7,210 nt of DNA from a bacterium (GCA_018970825.1 JAGWVP010000158.1:1-7210); one strand, 5' to 3'. Positions 1 through 6,812 are shown, counted from the first letter of the stretch. Notes: generated by a model not told the origin, from the sequence alone. Made by a program: numbers and translations.

Positions 1-12
1 GAATCCCTGAAC

Positions 13-1275
13 GTGGGCGCCTGCGTCGCCGTCATCGGCGGTGCCGCCGCCGGCGCCGAGGCGGCCGCGCGCCTCGCCGAAAGCGGCGCCGTGTGCGTCG
101 TGTTCGAGCAGAACGACCGTCCCTACGGCAAGGTCGAGGACGGGCTTCCCCGGTGGCACGTCGGGCTGCGGCGCAAGGAGTACGACCAGATCGACGCGAA
201 GCTCCGACACGAGCGGGTGCACTTCGTCCCCCGGACGGCGATCGGACGCGACCTCGCCTTCGGGGAGCTCGAAGGGTCCTGGGATTTCGACGTGATCGTG
301 CTCGCGAACGGCGCGTGGCGCGATCGCCCGCTGCCCGTCGAAGGGGCGGAGCGCTGGATCGACCGGGGCCTCGTCTACCAGAACTCGCTGATCCACTGGT
401 TCAACCACTCCCAGCAGCCCGGCTACTCCGGCCCGGTCTACGATCCCGCGGACGACGCGGTCGTCGTGGGCGGCGGGCTCGCCTCGATCGACGTCGCGAA
501 GCTTCTCCAGATCGACGCGGTCCGTCGCCGGCTCGCCGAGCGCGGGATCGCCTCCGAAGTGGTCGACCTCGAGTCCGACGGCATCCCGGCGACGCTCGCG
601 AAGCACGGTCTCACCTGGGGCGACCTCGGGCTCTGGGGATGCACCGTCTTCTATCGCAGGCGGATCGAGGACATGCCGCTCGCCGAGATCCCCGAGGGCG
701 CGGGGGCCGACCAGGTCGCCAAGATCGAGGGCGTCCGGCTGCGCATCCTGGAGAAGGCGCAGGCCAAGTTCCTGTTCCGGGTCGAGCCGCTCTGCACGCC
801 CGTCGGGCTCATCGACGACGGCTCGCGGCTCACCGGGCTGCGCTTCGCCCGCACCCGCCTCGACGAGCGCGGTCGCGCGGTCACGGTCCCGGGGCCCGAG
901 AAGCACGTGACCTCCCGCTTCATCGTCTCGTCGATCGGCTCGATCCCCGAGCCGATCGAAGGACTGCCGATGGAGGGCGAACTGCTGAAGCTGGCCGACC
1001 CCGACGCGGCCTCCCTCGAAGGCCATCCCCGCGTCTTCGGCTGCGGCAACGTCGTGACCGGCAAGGGCAACCTGGTCGCGTCGCGCAAGCACAGCCAGAA
1101 GATCGCGGGCTACCTGACGAAGCGCGGTCTCGCCGCGCGCGAAGGCGGCGACCGGGATCGACCGGCCCGCAACGCGAAGCTGCTCGAGAGGGTGCGCGAG
1201 CGCCAGGGCGCGGTCGGCTACGACGGCGACTACGCCGCGTGGATCCGGACCCACACGCCCGAGGGTTTCGTCTGA
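13..1275 (+). CDS. FAD/NAD(P)-dependent oxidoreductase, GltD/adrenodoxin-reductase-like
   Basis: This 420-residue two-dinucleotide-fold flavoprotein probably moves electrons between NAD(P)H and a small redox partner; the partner and substrate are unknown. The N-terminal FAD Rossmann motif is GGAAAG at residues 9-14, followed by an acidic strand end (FEQ, 31-33) and a YGKVEDGLP stretch (38-46), which matches the FAD-site region of glutamate synthase small subunits and ferredoxin-NADP reductases. A second nucleotide fold has VVVGGGLAS at 150-158. YRRRIEDMPL (214-223) is the RR-x-x-MP-type motif of the same superfamily. A late FGCGNVVTGKGNL segment (342-354) should close the FAD site. There is no N-terminal Cys-rich Fe-S domain, so it is not a true GltD. 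An extra segment of about 45 residues lies between the second fold and the RR motif. The GTG at 13 puts the first beta strand right at the N terminus as the family expects, but the frame stays open to base 1 (CTG at 7), so an upstream start is possible. A TGA in another frame at 8-10 may end a preceding gene. Family assignment is firm; specific function is not. Confidence 0.85.
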   Translation: MGACVAVIGGAAAGAEAAARLAESGAVCVVFEQNDRPYGKVEDGLPRWHVGLRRKEYDQIDAKLRHERVHFVPRTAIGRDLAFGELEGSWDFDVIVLANGAWRDRPLPVEGAERWIDRGLVYQNSLIHWFNHSQQPGYSGPVYDPADDAVVVGGGLASIDVAKLLQIDAVRRRLAERGIASEVVDLESDGIPATLAKHGLTWGDLGLWGCTVFYRRRIEDMPLAEIPEGAGADQVAKIEGVRLRILEKAQAKFLFRVEPLCTPVGLIDDGSRLTGLRFARTRLDERGRAVTVPGPEKHVTSRFIVSSIGSIPEPIEGLPMEGELLKLADPDAASLEGHPRVFGCGNVVTGKGNLVASRKHSQKIAGYLTKRGLAAREGGDRDRPARNAKLLERVRERQGAVGYDGDYAAWIRTHTPEGFV

Positions 1276-1303
1276 ACCGCCCGGCACGGCAGGGCCCGAC
1301 CGC

Positions 1304-2173
1304 GTGAGCCGCGTCGTTCGCGGCGACATGATCGGGCTCTCGATGCCCGACGTGGACGCCTGGAGCGACCGGGTCGTCACCGTGCTCGGCCAGAACCCGG
1401 GCCCCTTCACCGGGCCGGGCACGAACACCTACCTGGTCGGCACGTCGGCCCGGCCGGTGCTGCTCGACACCGGGCAGGGCGTCGCGGCCTGGCTGCCGCT
1501 CGTCGAGCGCGCGCTCGACGAACACCGCGGCGGCCGGGAGCTCCAGGAAGTGGTGATCACGCACGCGCACGTCGACCACGTGGGCGGCGTGCCGCAGGTC
1601 CGCGAGCGTTTCGGTCGCACCCGGGTGGTGAAGCGTCCCTGGCCGGGGCACGACGCCCCGGTGGGCGACGACCTCGTCGTGGCCGACGAGGACACCGTGG
1701 TCGAGACCGAGGGGGCGACCCTGCGCGCGATCCACACGCCCGGGCACGCCGAGGACCACCTCTGCTGGTGGCTCGAGGAGGAGCGCGCGATCTTCACCGG
1801 CGACGTGGTGCTCGGGGCCGGCACGACGGTCATCCCGGAGCACGGCGGCGACCTGCTCGACTACATGAATTCGCTGCGACGCCTGCTCGAGCTCGAGCCG
1901 AGCGTGCTCTACCCGGCCCACGGGCCGGCGGTGCGCGACGCCGGAACGAAGATCCGCGAGTACATCGCCCACCGCGAGCTGCGCGAACGGCAGATCCTGG
2001 ACCGCCTCTCGGCCGGCGAGAGCCGGGTCCCGGGGATCGTCGCGGTGCTCTACGCCGACGTGCCGGCGTTCCTGCACGGTGCGGCGGGGACGTCGGTGCG
2101 CTCGCACCTGCGCAAGCTCGAGCGCGAGGGCCGCGTCCGCCGCGACGGCGACGACTGGTCGCTCGTCGGCTGA
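1304..2173 (+). CDS. MBL-fold metallo-hydrolase, LACTB2-like, with C-terminal winged helix
   Basis: This 289-residue soluble metallo-beta-lactamase-fold hydrolase most resembles the LACTB2 group. The N terminus has the group's typical run, NPGPFTGPGTNTYLVG (31-46). Metal ligands are clear: THAHVDH gives H87, H89, D91 and H92; H148 is in HTPGHAEDH; D167 is in FTGD; H206 is in YPAHGP. Residues of about 220-283 form a helical/winged-helix tail (SVRSHLRKLEREGRVRR), as in bacterial LACTB2-like proteins. Human LACTB2 is an endoribonuclease, whereas bacterial members are often listed only as hydrolases, so the substrate is open. The GTG at 1304 has a weak AGGG nine bases upstream; an ATG at 1328 would drop eight residues that lie before the conserved region and cannot be excluded. 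It starts 28 bases after the oxidoreductase and is probably co-transcribed with it. Confidence 0.9.
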   Translation: MSRVVRGDMIGLSMPDVDAWSDRVVTVLGQNPGPFTGPGTNTYLVGTSARPVLLDTGQGVAAWLPLVERALDEHRGGRELQEVVITHAHVDHVGGVPQVRERFGRTRVVKRPWPGHDAPVGDDLVVADEDTVVETEGATLRAIHTPGHAEDHLCWWLEEERAIFTGDVVLGAGTTVIPEHGGDLLDYMNSLRRLLELEPSVLYPAHGPAVRDAGTKIREYIAHRELRERQILDRLSAGESRVPGIVAVLYADVPAFLHGAAGTSVRSHLRKLEREGRVRRDGDDWSLVG

Positions 2174-2186
2174 TCCGGCTCAGCCG
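2167..2186. terminator. Perfect 7-bp inverted repeat spanning two convergent stop codons
   Basis: CGGCTGA (2167-2173) and TCAGCCG (2180-2186) are exact reverse complements separated by a six-base loop, TCCGGC. Each arm ends in the TGA of one of the two convergent genes, because both end in a GGC Gly codon followed by TGA. The position suits a bidirectional transcription end, but neither side carries a T tract, so classical intrinsic termination is not shown. The symmetry is seen; the terminator role is inferred. Confidence 0.4.
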
Positions 2187-3310
2187 CGCTCGATCCAGGC
2201 GCGGAAGGCCTCGTCGTCCGCACCGAGGGCGCGCCCGAGCCACCGGATCGTGCCTCCGCAGGGCGGGGCCGAGACCCGCACCCGCCCGATCTCGGGATCG
2301 ACGACCTCGACGAGCGACCCGCGCGCGACGACCTGCGGGTTCGCGGGCACCGCGGACGGCGGGTCGATCGCAGCGAGCGAGACGCGCGCGCGCGCGAAGG
2401 CCTCGACGACCTCGTCGCAAGGGCGCTCCGCGATCCAGCCTCCCACGATCGCGTCGAGTTCGTGGACGTGGCGCACGCGCGAGGCGTTGTCCGCGAAGCG
2501 CGGGTCGTCGGCGAGCCCGGGCCGCCCGACCACGTCGAGCGTCCGGCGGGCGAGTTCGTCGGTCCCGGCCGTGAGCGCGACCCACCTCCCGTCTCGGGTC
2601 CGGTAGGCGTTGCGCGGTGCGACGGTCGGGAACCGGTTCCCGCCACGCGGCGGATCCCCGCCGTCGCGGTCGGCCGAGGCGATGCGTGCGGAAAGCAGCG
2701 ACAGCAGGGGGTCGAGCATCGCCACGTCGTGGAAGGACCGCTCCCCCGCGGTCGCACCCGGCTCGCGCGCGAGCAGCCCCACGAGCGCCGCGACGATGCC
2801 CTGCAGCACGCCAAGGTGATCGCCCAGGCCGACCGGCGAGAGTCCGGGCGGGCCGTCGGGCTCGCCCGAGAGCCACGCGAGGCCGCTCGCCGCCTCCGCG
2901 AGCGTCCCGGATCCCGGGCGGTCCGCCCACGGGCCGCTCGTTCCCCAGGTCGTCAGGTTCACCGCGACGAGGCGCGGGTGGCGCGCCCGGAGCGAGGGCT
3001 CGTCGAGCCCGCGCCGGGCGAGGCGCTGCGCGGTCATGTTCGCCACCAGCAGGTCGGCACGCGAGAGCAGTCGCTCGAGCCGTGCCCGATCGCCGTCCCG
3101 CTCCGGGTCGAGCGACACGCACTCCTTGTTGCGGTTCACGATCTTCCACTGGAGCGGCGCGCCGCTCGCGTCGAGCAGCGACCGCAGCGGGTCGCCGCGC
3201 GGATGCTCGACCTTGACGACGCGGGCGCCCAGGTCGCCGAAGAAGGTCGCGACCTGCGGAGCGGCGGCGAGCGTCGCGAGGTCGACGACGAGGAGGTCTT
3301 CGAAGCGCAT
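2180..3310 (-). CDS. Class III (CaiB/BaiF/Frc-type) CoA-transferase
   Basis: This 376-residue protein of the family III CoA-transferases moves CoA between carboxylic acids through an aspartyl-CoA anhydride. The N terminus MRFEDLLVVDLATLAAAP, the segment GARVVKVEHPRGDPLR (28-43, with R38 in the position of the CoA-contacting Arg of formyl-CoA transferase), NRNKECVSLD (59-68) and LLVANMTAQRLARRGLD (87-103) are typical. D164 in PVGLGDHLG (159-167) is the best candidate for the catalytic Asp, as it precedes the long helix GIVAALVGLL exactly as in Frc. The C-terminal part RPGLADDPRFADNASRVRH (263-281) is the usual small-domain signature. Length is close to the family's usual 380-430. The ATG at 3310 is chosen because the conserved N terminus begins there; the frame is open further upstream but without family similarity. 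No good ribosome site is visible, the nearest GGAG being too far away. It lies 22 bases after the deacetylase and is the last gene before the convergent stop. The acid substrate is unknown, and no link to phosphonates is established. Confidence 0.92.
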   Translation of the reverse strand: MRFEDLLVVDLATLAAAPQVATFFGDLGARVVKVEHPRGDPLRSLLDASGAPLQWKIVNRNKECVSLDPERDGDRARLERLLSRADLLVANMTAQRLARRGLDEPSLRARHPRLVAVNLTTWGTSGPWADRPGSGTLAEAASGLAWLSGEPDGPPGLSPVGLGDHLGVLQGIVAALVGLLAREPGATAGERSFHDVAMLDPLLSLLSARIASADRDGGDPPRGGNRFPTVAPRNAYRTRDGRWVALTAGTDELARRTLDVVGRPGLADDPRFADNASRVRHVHELDAIVGGWIAERPCDEVVEAFARARVSLAAIDPPSAVPANPQVVARGSLVEVVDPEIGRVRVSAPPCGGTIRWLGRALGADDEAFRAWIERG

Positions 3311-3332
3311 CGCGGGGCCGCCGTCGCGGCTC

Positions 3333-4280
3333 CTACGCCGGATCGGGTTCGCCGTCGAACGCACCTGCGAGGGGGCCCGGCCCTCCCTTCGCGGCGGCGG
3401 AAGCCGGGTGCGCGCGCGCGCCCGGACCGACGACCTCGCGCCAGCTCGCGATCTCGACGCCGGCGCGCAGGGCGGCGCGCCGGACGCGCGGCGAGACCAG
3501 GGCGGCGAGCTCGTCCCGGTGGCGGTAGCCGGGCATGAGCCGCTCGAGCAGCGGCGTGTGCGCCTCGGCCGGGTGGAAGTAGATCTCGGTCGTGCCGGGC
3601 GGGAGTCGCGCGATCGTCCGCTCGAGCCAGCGCTCGTCGCATCCACCGCTGCGGTGAAGCCCGTGCAGCCGGTCGGCGAGCGCGACACCGCGGCCCCGCA
3701 GGCGCGCGCGCGCGCGGCGCGAGAGGACGCGGAACGCGAGGCCCTCGAAGCACTTGCGGGCTGCGGCCGAGGGGTCCTCGCGCAGCGCGGCGACGACCGG
3801 GTCGCGCGCGAGCCGGAGAGCGGGAATGCGGAACTCGGCGGCGAGGTCGGCCAGCACGTCGAGCGCGACCGGGTGGAGGTGGACGTTCAGGTGGCCGTCG
3901 ACGTGGGAGAGCGGCAGGCCGGTCGCACGGAACGCTTCGAGTTGGGCGCGGATCTCGACCGCGAGCGACCGTCGCAGGTCGGAGCGGAAGAACCAGGCGA
4001 GGCCCGACGCGACGGGCGCGTCGCGGAGCCGACCGTCGGGCCGGGCGAGACCCGGGATCGACGCGGGCGGCGAGGATGCCCGTCCGCGCACCAGCACGAG
4101 GTGGAGCCCGACGTCGAGCGTCGGGGTCGAGCGGGCCATCTCCACGGCCTCGGCGGCCGCCGGCCCCGCCACCATGAGGCTCGTGCAGCGGAGGATCCCC
4201 TCCCGGTGGGCCCGCACGATGCCGCGGTTCACCTCGGGGGCGAGCCCGAAGTCGTCACCGGTCGTGACGAGCCGTTTCAC
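3333..4280 (-). CDS. ChbG/HpnK (YdjC) family carbohydrate deacetylase
   Basis: This 315-residue member of the YdjC-type metal-dependent deacetylases is related to ChbG (chitooligosaccharide deacetylase) and HpnK (hopanoid-associated). The N terminus MKRLVTTGDDFGL is diagnostic, with D9/D10 the expected catalytic/metal aspartates. H60 in DVGLHLVL (56-63) and H126 in SHVDGHLNVHLHP (125-137) are the expected metal histidines. The C-terminal EIYFHPAEAHTPLLERLMPGYRHRDEL (from residue 232) carries the family's late HP motif and YR-x-x-EL stretch. The core ends near residue 284; the last 30 residues are Ala/Pro/Gly-rich and look unstructured. The GTG at 4280 starts exactly at the first beta strand; an in-frame GTG at 4322 would add 14 unconserved residues. 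It begins 60 bases after the nucleotidyltransferase stop and is the only gene here ending in TAG. Known members remove N-acetyl groups from amino sugars, so a role on a glycan or glycolipid made with the neighbouring activated phosphonate is plausible but inferred. The HpnK-versus-ChbG choice cannot be made by eye. Confidence 0.85.
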   Translation of the reverse strand: MKRLVTTGDDFGLAPEVNRGIVRAHREGILRCTSLMVAGPAAAEAVEMARSTPTLDVGLHLVLVRGRASSPPASIPGLARPDGRLRDAPVASGLAWFFRSDLRRSLAVEIRAQLEAFRATGLPLSHVDGHLNVHLHPVALDVLADLAAEFRIPALRLARDPVVAALREDPSAAARKCFEGLAFRVLSRRARARLRGRGVALADRLHGLHRSGGCDERWLERTIARLPPGTTEIYFHPAEAHTPLLERLMPGYRHRDELAALVSPRVRRAALRAGVEIASWREVVGPGARAHPASAAAKGGPGPLAGAFDGEPDPA

Positions 4281-4339
4281 GGGCGAGGGCGGCGATGCGC
4301 GCCGGGGGCCGGCCTCGGGCACCGCTTCCGGCGCCCGCC

Positions 4340-5089
4340 TCACGGGGCGCGTCCGGCGCGGGTCGCGAAGGAGCGGGCTCGCTCGAGGTCCTCCGGGAAG
4401 TCGATCTCGGTCCAGTCGAGGTCGTCGGCGCGCTCGAACCCGATCGCGACACGCTTCATGAGGTCGGGGTAGACCTCCTCGTGCTCGAGGTCGACCTCGC
4501 CGCGCTCCACGCGCTCGCGCAGCAGGTCGCGGAGCGTCCGGGCCGCCTCGCCCGAGAGCTTGAGGAACCCGATCGACTCGCCGAGGAGATCCCACTCGCC
4601 CCGCGGGCGACGCGCGATGTCGAGCACGCGTCCGCCGCGCACCATGAGCATCTGCTCCTCGCCGGTCGGCTCGGAGCGGCCGTCGAGCAGGAAGCACGAC
4701 TGGTGGCGCGAACGCACGAGGCGCTCGATCATCTCGTCGGGGCCCCAGACGTCCGCGTCCATCACGAGCGCCGGCCCGGAAAGGCGCTCGCGGGCGCACC
4801 ACAGCGACAGGATCGCGCCGCGCCGGTAGTCGGGGTTGTGCACGAATTCGAGGGGCGGACCGGCGTCGGCGCGACCGAGCGCGTCGACGATTCGATCGCC
4901 GCCGTGCCCGACCACGATCGTCGCGCGATCGACGGCCGCCGACCGGAGTTGGCGCAGCAGGCGGGCGAGCAGCGTCTCGCCGGCCACGTCGAGCAGCCCC
5001 TTGGGACGGTCGGCCAGTTCGCCGCCGAAGCGCTTGCCCACCCCCGCGGCGAGGATGATCGCCCCGAGCCCGTCGCCCTCGCCGCTCAC
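4340..5089 (-). CDS. pntC: PntC-like nucleotidyltransferase, probable CTP:2-aminoethylphosphonate cytidylyltransferase
   Basis: This 249-residue MobA/LicC-type sugar-phosphate-like nucleotidyltransferase probably activates 2-aminoethylphosphonate with CTP to give CMP-AEP and pyrophosphate. The nucleotide-binding signature is AIILAAGVGKRFGG (10-23) followed by RPKGLLDVAGETLLARLL (28-45), with K30 as the phosphate-contacting Lys. VMDADVWGP (109-117) holds the metal-site D111/D113, and LDWTEIDFPEDLERA (224-238) holds the late acidic metal ligand, probably D230. NPDYRRGAILSLWCAR (85-100) is like the choline-phosphate cytidylyltransferase LicC and PntC. The GTG at 5089 overlaps the transaminase stop as GTGA and is preceded by AGGG seven bases upstream. 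In Treponema denticola PntC is fused to an AEP transaminase; here the two are separate but translationally coupled. Assignment to AEP rather than choline phosphate or a sugar phosphate rests on the transaminase and decarboxylase neighbours. Confidence 0.75.
   Translation of the reverse strand: MSGEGDGLGAIILAAGVGKRFGGELADRPKGLLDVAGETLLARLLRQLRSAAVDRATIVVGHGGDRIVDALGRADAGPPLEFVHNPDYRRGAILSLWCARERLSGPALVMDADVWGPDEMIERLVRSRHQSCFLLDGRSEPTGEEQMLMVRGGRVLDIARRPRGEWDLLGESIGFLKLSGEAARTLRDLLRERVERGEVDLEHEEVYPDLMKRVAIGFERADDLDWTEIDFPEDLERARSFATRAGRAP
5086..5089 (-). promoter_or_regulatory. GTGA overlap, transaminase stop / nucleotidyltransferase start
   Basis: The GTG start of the nucleotidyltransferase (5089-5087) shares bases with the TGA stop of the transaminase (5088-5086). 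Such overlaps usually couple translation by re-initiation, keeping the two products in step. Coupling is inferred from the arrangement. Confidence 0.7.
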
Positions 5090-6168
5090 GCCGCGGCCCT
5101 GCCGAGAGCGCGCCCGAGAGAGTCGAGGAACCGGTCGAAGTCGTCGGTCGAGAGCGCTCCCATGTTCGCCACCCGGAAGACCTCGGCGGCGAGCCGGCCC
5201 TGCCCCTCGTAGACCACGAAACCGTCCTCCCGGACGCGGTCGTGCAGCTCGCGGTAGGTGGCCCCGCGCGGCAGCACGAGGGAGGTGATCGAGTTCGAGC
5301 GCAGCCCGGGCGGCAGGAGAAGCCTCAGGCCCAGCTGCTCGAAGCCGCGGCGCAGCCGCTCCGCGGCCTCCCGGTAGCGCAGGACGCGGCCCTCGACCGT
5401 CTCCTCGAGCAGCTCGTCGAGCGCCTCGTCGAGCGCGTAGAGCACCTGGACCGCGGCGGTGAACGGCACGGTCCGCTTGCGGTGCGCCTCGTGGTGCCGC
5501 GGCAGGTTCATGTAGACCGAGCGCGGCGCGATCGCGCCCATGCGCTCGAGCTCGGCGCGGGTCGCGAGCACGAAGCCGATCCCGGGAAGGCCCTGGATGC
5601 ACTTGTTGGCGACGCCCACGCAGATCGAGACGTGTCCGTCGCCGAGGTCGATCGGGTCGCCGCCGAGGCCGCTGATCGAGTCGACGAGCAACCGGCGGCC
5701 GGCCGCGCGAACGACCTCGCCGACCTCGCGCACGGGATTCCGGAGCCCGGTCGTCGTCTCGTGGTGGACCATCGCGACGACCTCGACCGCGGGATGCCGG
5801 CGAATCGCCTCGGCGACCTTCGCGGGATCGGGAGGCTCGGTCCATTCGGAGCGCACGGCGACCGTCTCGATGCCGTGGACGGTCGCCATCTCGAGGATGC
5901 GCTCCCCGTAGACGCCGTTCACGACGACGAGCATCTGCCGCCCGTGGGCCACCGAGCTCGAGACCGCCGCTTCGAGCGCGAGCGTGCCCGAGCCGGTGAT
6001 CGGCACCGCCTCCCATTCCCCGCGCGGTGCGAACGCGGCCACGAGCTTCCGGCGCACGCCGTCGAGAAGGTCCGCGAACTCGGGCTCGCGATGGCAGAGG
6101 TCGCCGCGGGAGAGCGCGCGCGTCACGCGCGGCGAGACGTTCACCGGGCCGGGATTGAGCAGGATCAC
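5086..6168 (-). CDS. phnW: PhnW-type 2-aminoethylphosphonate transaminase (PLP, class V fold)
   Basis: This 360-residue PLP enzyme of the PhnW/AEPT family interconverts phosphonoacetaldehyde and 2-aminoethylphosphonate. With a decarboxylase just upstream, the biosynthetic direction (phosphonoacetaldehyde plus an amino donor to AEP) is likely. The start ILLNPGPVNVSPRV (2-15), CHREPEF (25-31) and ITGSGTLALEAAVSSSV (57-73) are family hallmarks. HHETTTGLRNP (135-145) lies in the active site. D163 in LLVDSISGLGG should hold the PLP ring nitrogen, and K189 in GVANKCIQGLPGIGF is the Schiff-base lysine. FRVANMG (331-337) carries R332, the likely substrate-carboxylate Arg. Length is normal (about 360-370). 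The GTG at 6168 is fixed by the family N terminus and by a strong ribosome site. It overlaps the genes on both sides by four bases. Catabolic PhnW usually sits beside PhnX (phosphonoacetaldehyde hydrolase), which is absent here, arguing for synthesis. Confidence 0.88.
   Translation of the reverse strand: MILLNPGPVNVSPRVTRALSRGDLCHREPEFADLLDGVRRKLVAAFAPRGEWEAVPITGSGTLALEAAVSSSVAHGRQMLVVVNGVYGERILEMATVHGIETVAVRSEWTEPPDPAKVAEAIRRHPAVEVVAMVHHETTTGLRNPVREVGEVVRAAGRRLLVDSISGLGGDPIDLGDGHVSICVGVANKCIQGLPGIGFVLATRAELERMGAIAPRSVYMNLPRHHEAHRKRTVPFTAAVQVLYALDEALDELLEETVEGRVLRYREAAERLRRGFEQLGLRLLLPPGLRSNSITSLVLPRGATYRELHDRVREDGFVVYEGQGRLAAEVFRVANMGALSTDDFDRFLDSLGRALGRAAA
6165..6168 (-). promoter_or_regulatory. 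GTGA overlap, decarboxylase beta stop / transaminase start
   Basis: The transaminase GTG (6168-6166) overlaps the TGA of the decarboxylase beta gene (6167-6165). Together with the strong ribosome site just upstream, this suggests re-initiation plus independent loading. Confidence 0.7.
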
Positions 6169-6812
6169 CGCGGGCCTCCTCCGTCGGCGGCGCCCGCGGC
6201 CCGCGACGCGAGCGCCGCGACCGCTCGCCGCATGCGCGCCGTCATCTCCTCGGGCGTGTGCGGGATGCGCGGGGCCGGCGGCCCGGACTCCGGCTCGGTC
6301 TCGACGAGGACGAAGGTCGGCCCCTCGATCCGCGACTGTCGCTCGAGCGCGGCCCGGAGCCCGTCGAGGTCGGAGACGCGCACCGCGTCCGCGTAGCCTG
6401 CCGCGTGCGCGACCTCCTCGAGCCGGACGCGGGTCGAGATCGTCGGCTGGTTGCCGGTGCTCGCGTAGACGCCGTTGTCGATGCAGACGTGGCGGAAGCG
6501 ACGCGGCGCGATCGCCGCGGTCATCGCGAGCGAGCCCAGGTTCATCAGCACGTTGCCGTCGCCGTCGATCACGCCGACCGGCACGCGCGGCTCGGCGACC
6601 GCGATCCCGAGCGCGATCGAGGACGCGAGGCCCATCGAGCCGATCATGTAGAAATGCGACTCGCGGTCGCCGAGCGCACAGACCCAGCGCGAGATGAAGC
6701 CGTTCGCGCAGGCGACGGCGTGGCCGTCGAGGAAGGGCAGGGCCGTCCCGATCGCGTCGCGACTCGAGGGCCGCCCGCCGCGTCCCGGGTCGGTCGGGAG
6801 GCTCGATCTCAC
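6165..6812 (-). CDS. Phosphonopyruvate decarboxylase, beta (C-terminal TPP-binding) part
   Basis: This 215-residue protein corresponds to the C-terminal pyrophosphate-binding half of phosphonopyruvate decarboxylase (Ppd, Fom2 type), which with the upstream alpha part decarboxylates phosphonopyruvate to phosphonoacetaldehyde. FYMIGSMGLASSIALGIA (54-71) is the typical Ppd/ComE stretch. The TPP-Mg motif runs from GDGNVLMNLGSL (84-95) to DNG (112-114), followed by YASTGNQPTIST (116-127), as in Ppd. The C-terminal 40 residues are Ala/Arg-rich and not diagnostic. Full-length Ppd is about 370-400 residues in one chain, so this is a half protein. The GTG at 6812 overlaps the alpha stop as GTGA and has only a weak GGGG upstream. 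Sulfopyruvate decarboxylase (ComDE) is naturally split this way and is the main alternative by sequence; the AEP transaminase and nucleotidyltransferase next door favour phosphonopyruvate. Confidence 0.85.
   Translation of the reverse strand: MRSSLPTDPGRGGRPSSRDAIGTALPFLDGHAVACANGFISRWVCALGDRESHFYMIGSMGLASSIALGIAVAEPRVPVGVIDGDGNVLMNLGSLAMTAAIAPRRFRHVCIDNGVYASTGNQPTISTRVRLEEVAHAAGYADAVRVSDLDGLRAALERQSRIEGPTFVLVETEPESGPPAPRIPHTPEEMTARMRRAVAALASRAAGAADGGGPR
6175..6182 (-). promoter_or_regulatory. Strong Shine-Dalgarno for the transaminase
   Basis: Read on the minus strand this is GGAGGAGG, with six bases between its AGGAGG core and the GTG at 6168. It lies inside the 3' end of the decarboxylase beta gene, where it encodes the final Gly residues. 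It is by far the best ribosome site in the window and fixes the GTG start, suggesting high translation of the transaminase relative to its neighbours. Confidence 0.8.
6809..6812 (-). promoter_or_regulatory. GTGA overlap, decarboxylase alpha stop / beta start
   Basis: The beta GTG (6812-6810) shares bases with the alpha TGA (6811-6809). This fits coupled synthesis of two subunits needed in equal amounts. It is also where a single-base sequence error could split one fused gene. Confidence 0.65.

Noticed and set aside
920..2107. Long minus-strand open frame opposite the oxidoreductase and hydrolase genes
   Set aside because: Arg/Pro/Ala-rich translation with no domain, lying antisense to two genes with complete motifs; a by-product of high GC content.
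3311..3688. 126-residue N-terminal extension of the CoA-transferase frame
   Set aside because: It overlaps the deacetylase in another frame and has no family similarity; the conserved N terminus starts at ATG 3310.
3702..3719. Alternating CG run, with a similar one near 2386-2398
   Set aside because: It encodes Arg/Ala codons inside real genes and is explained by codon bias; no sign of a functional repeat.
4331..4350. Possible hairpin GCGCCC/GGGCGC around the nucleotidyltransferase stop
   Set aside because: Only six G/C pairs and no T tract; expected often by chance at this base composition.
4340..6016. Apparent 558-residue fusion reaching from the nucleotidyltransferase into the transaminase region
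   Set aside because: The N-terminal 300 residues are an out-of-frame reading of the transaminase; the true nucleotidyltransferase starts at GTG 5089.
5242..6396. Long plus-strand open frame opposite the transaminase and decarboxylase beta genes
   Set aside because: Low-complexity translation without recognisable motifs; the minus strand carries the PLP and TPP signatures.
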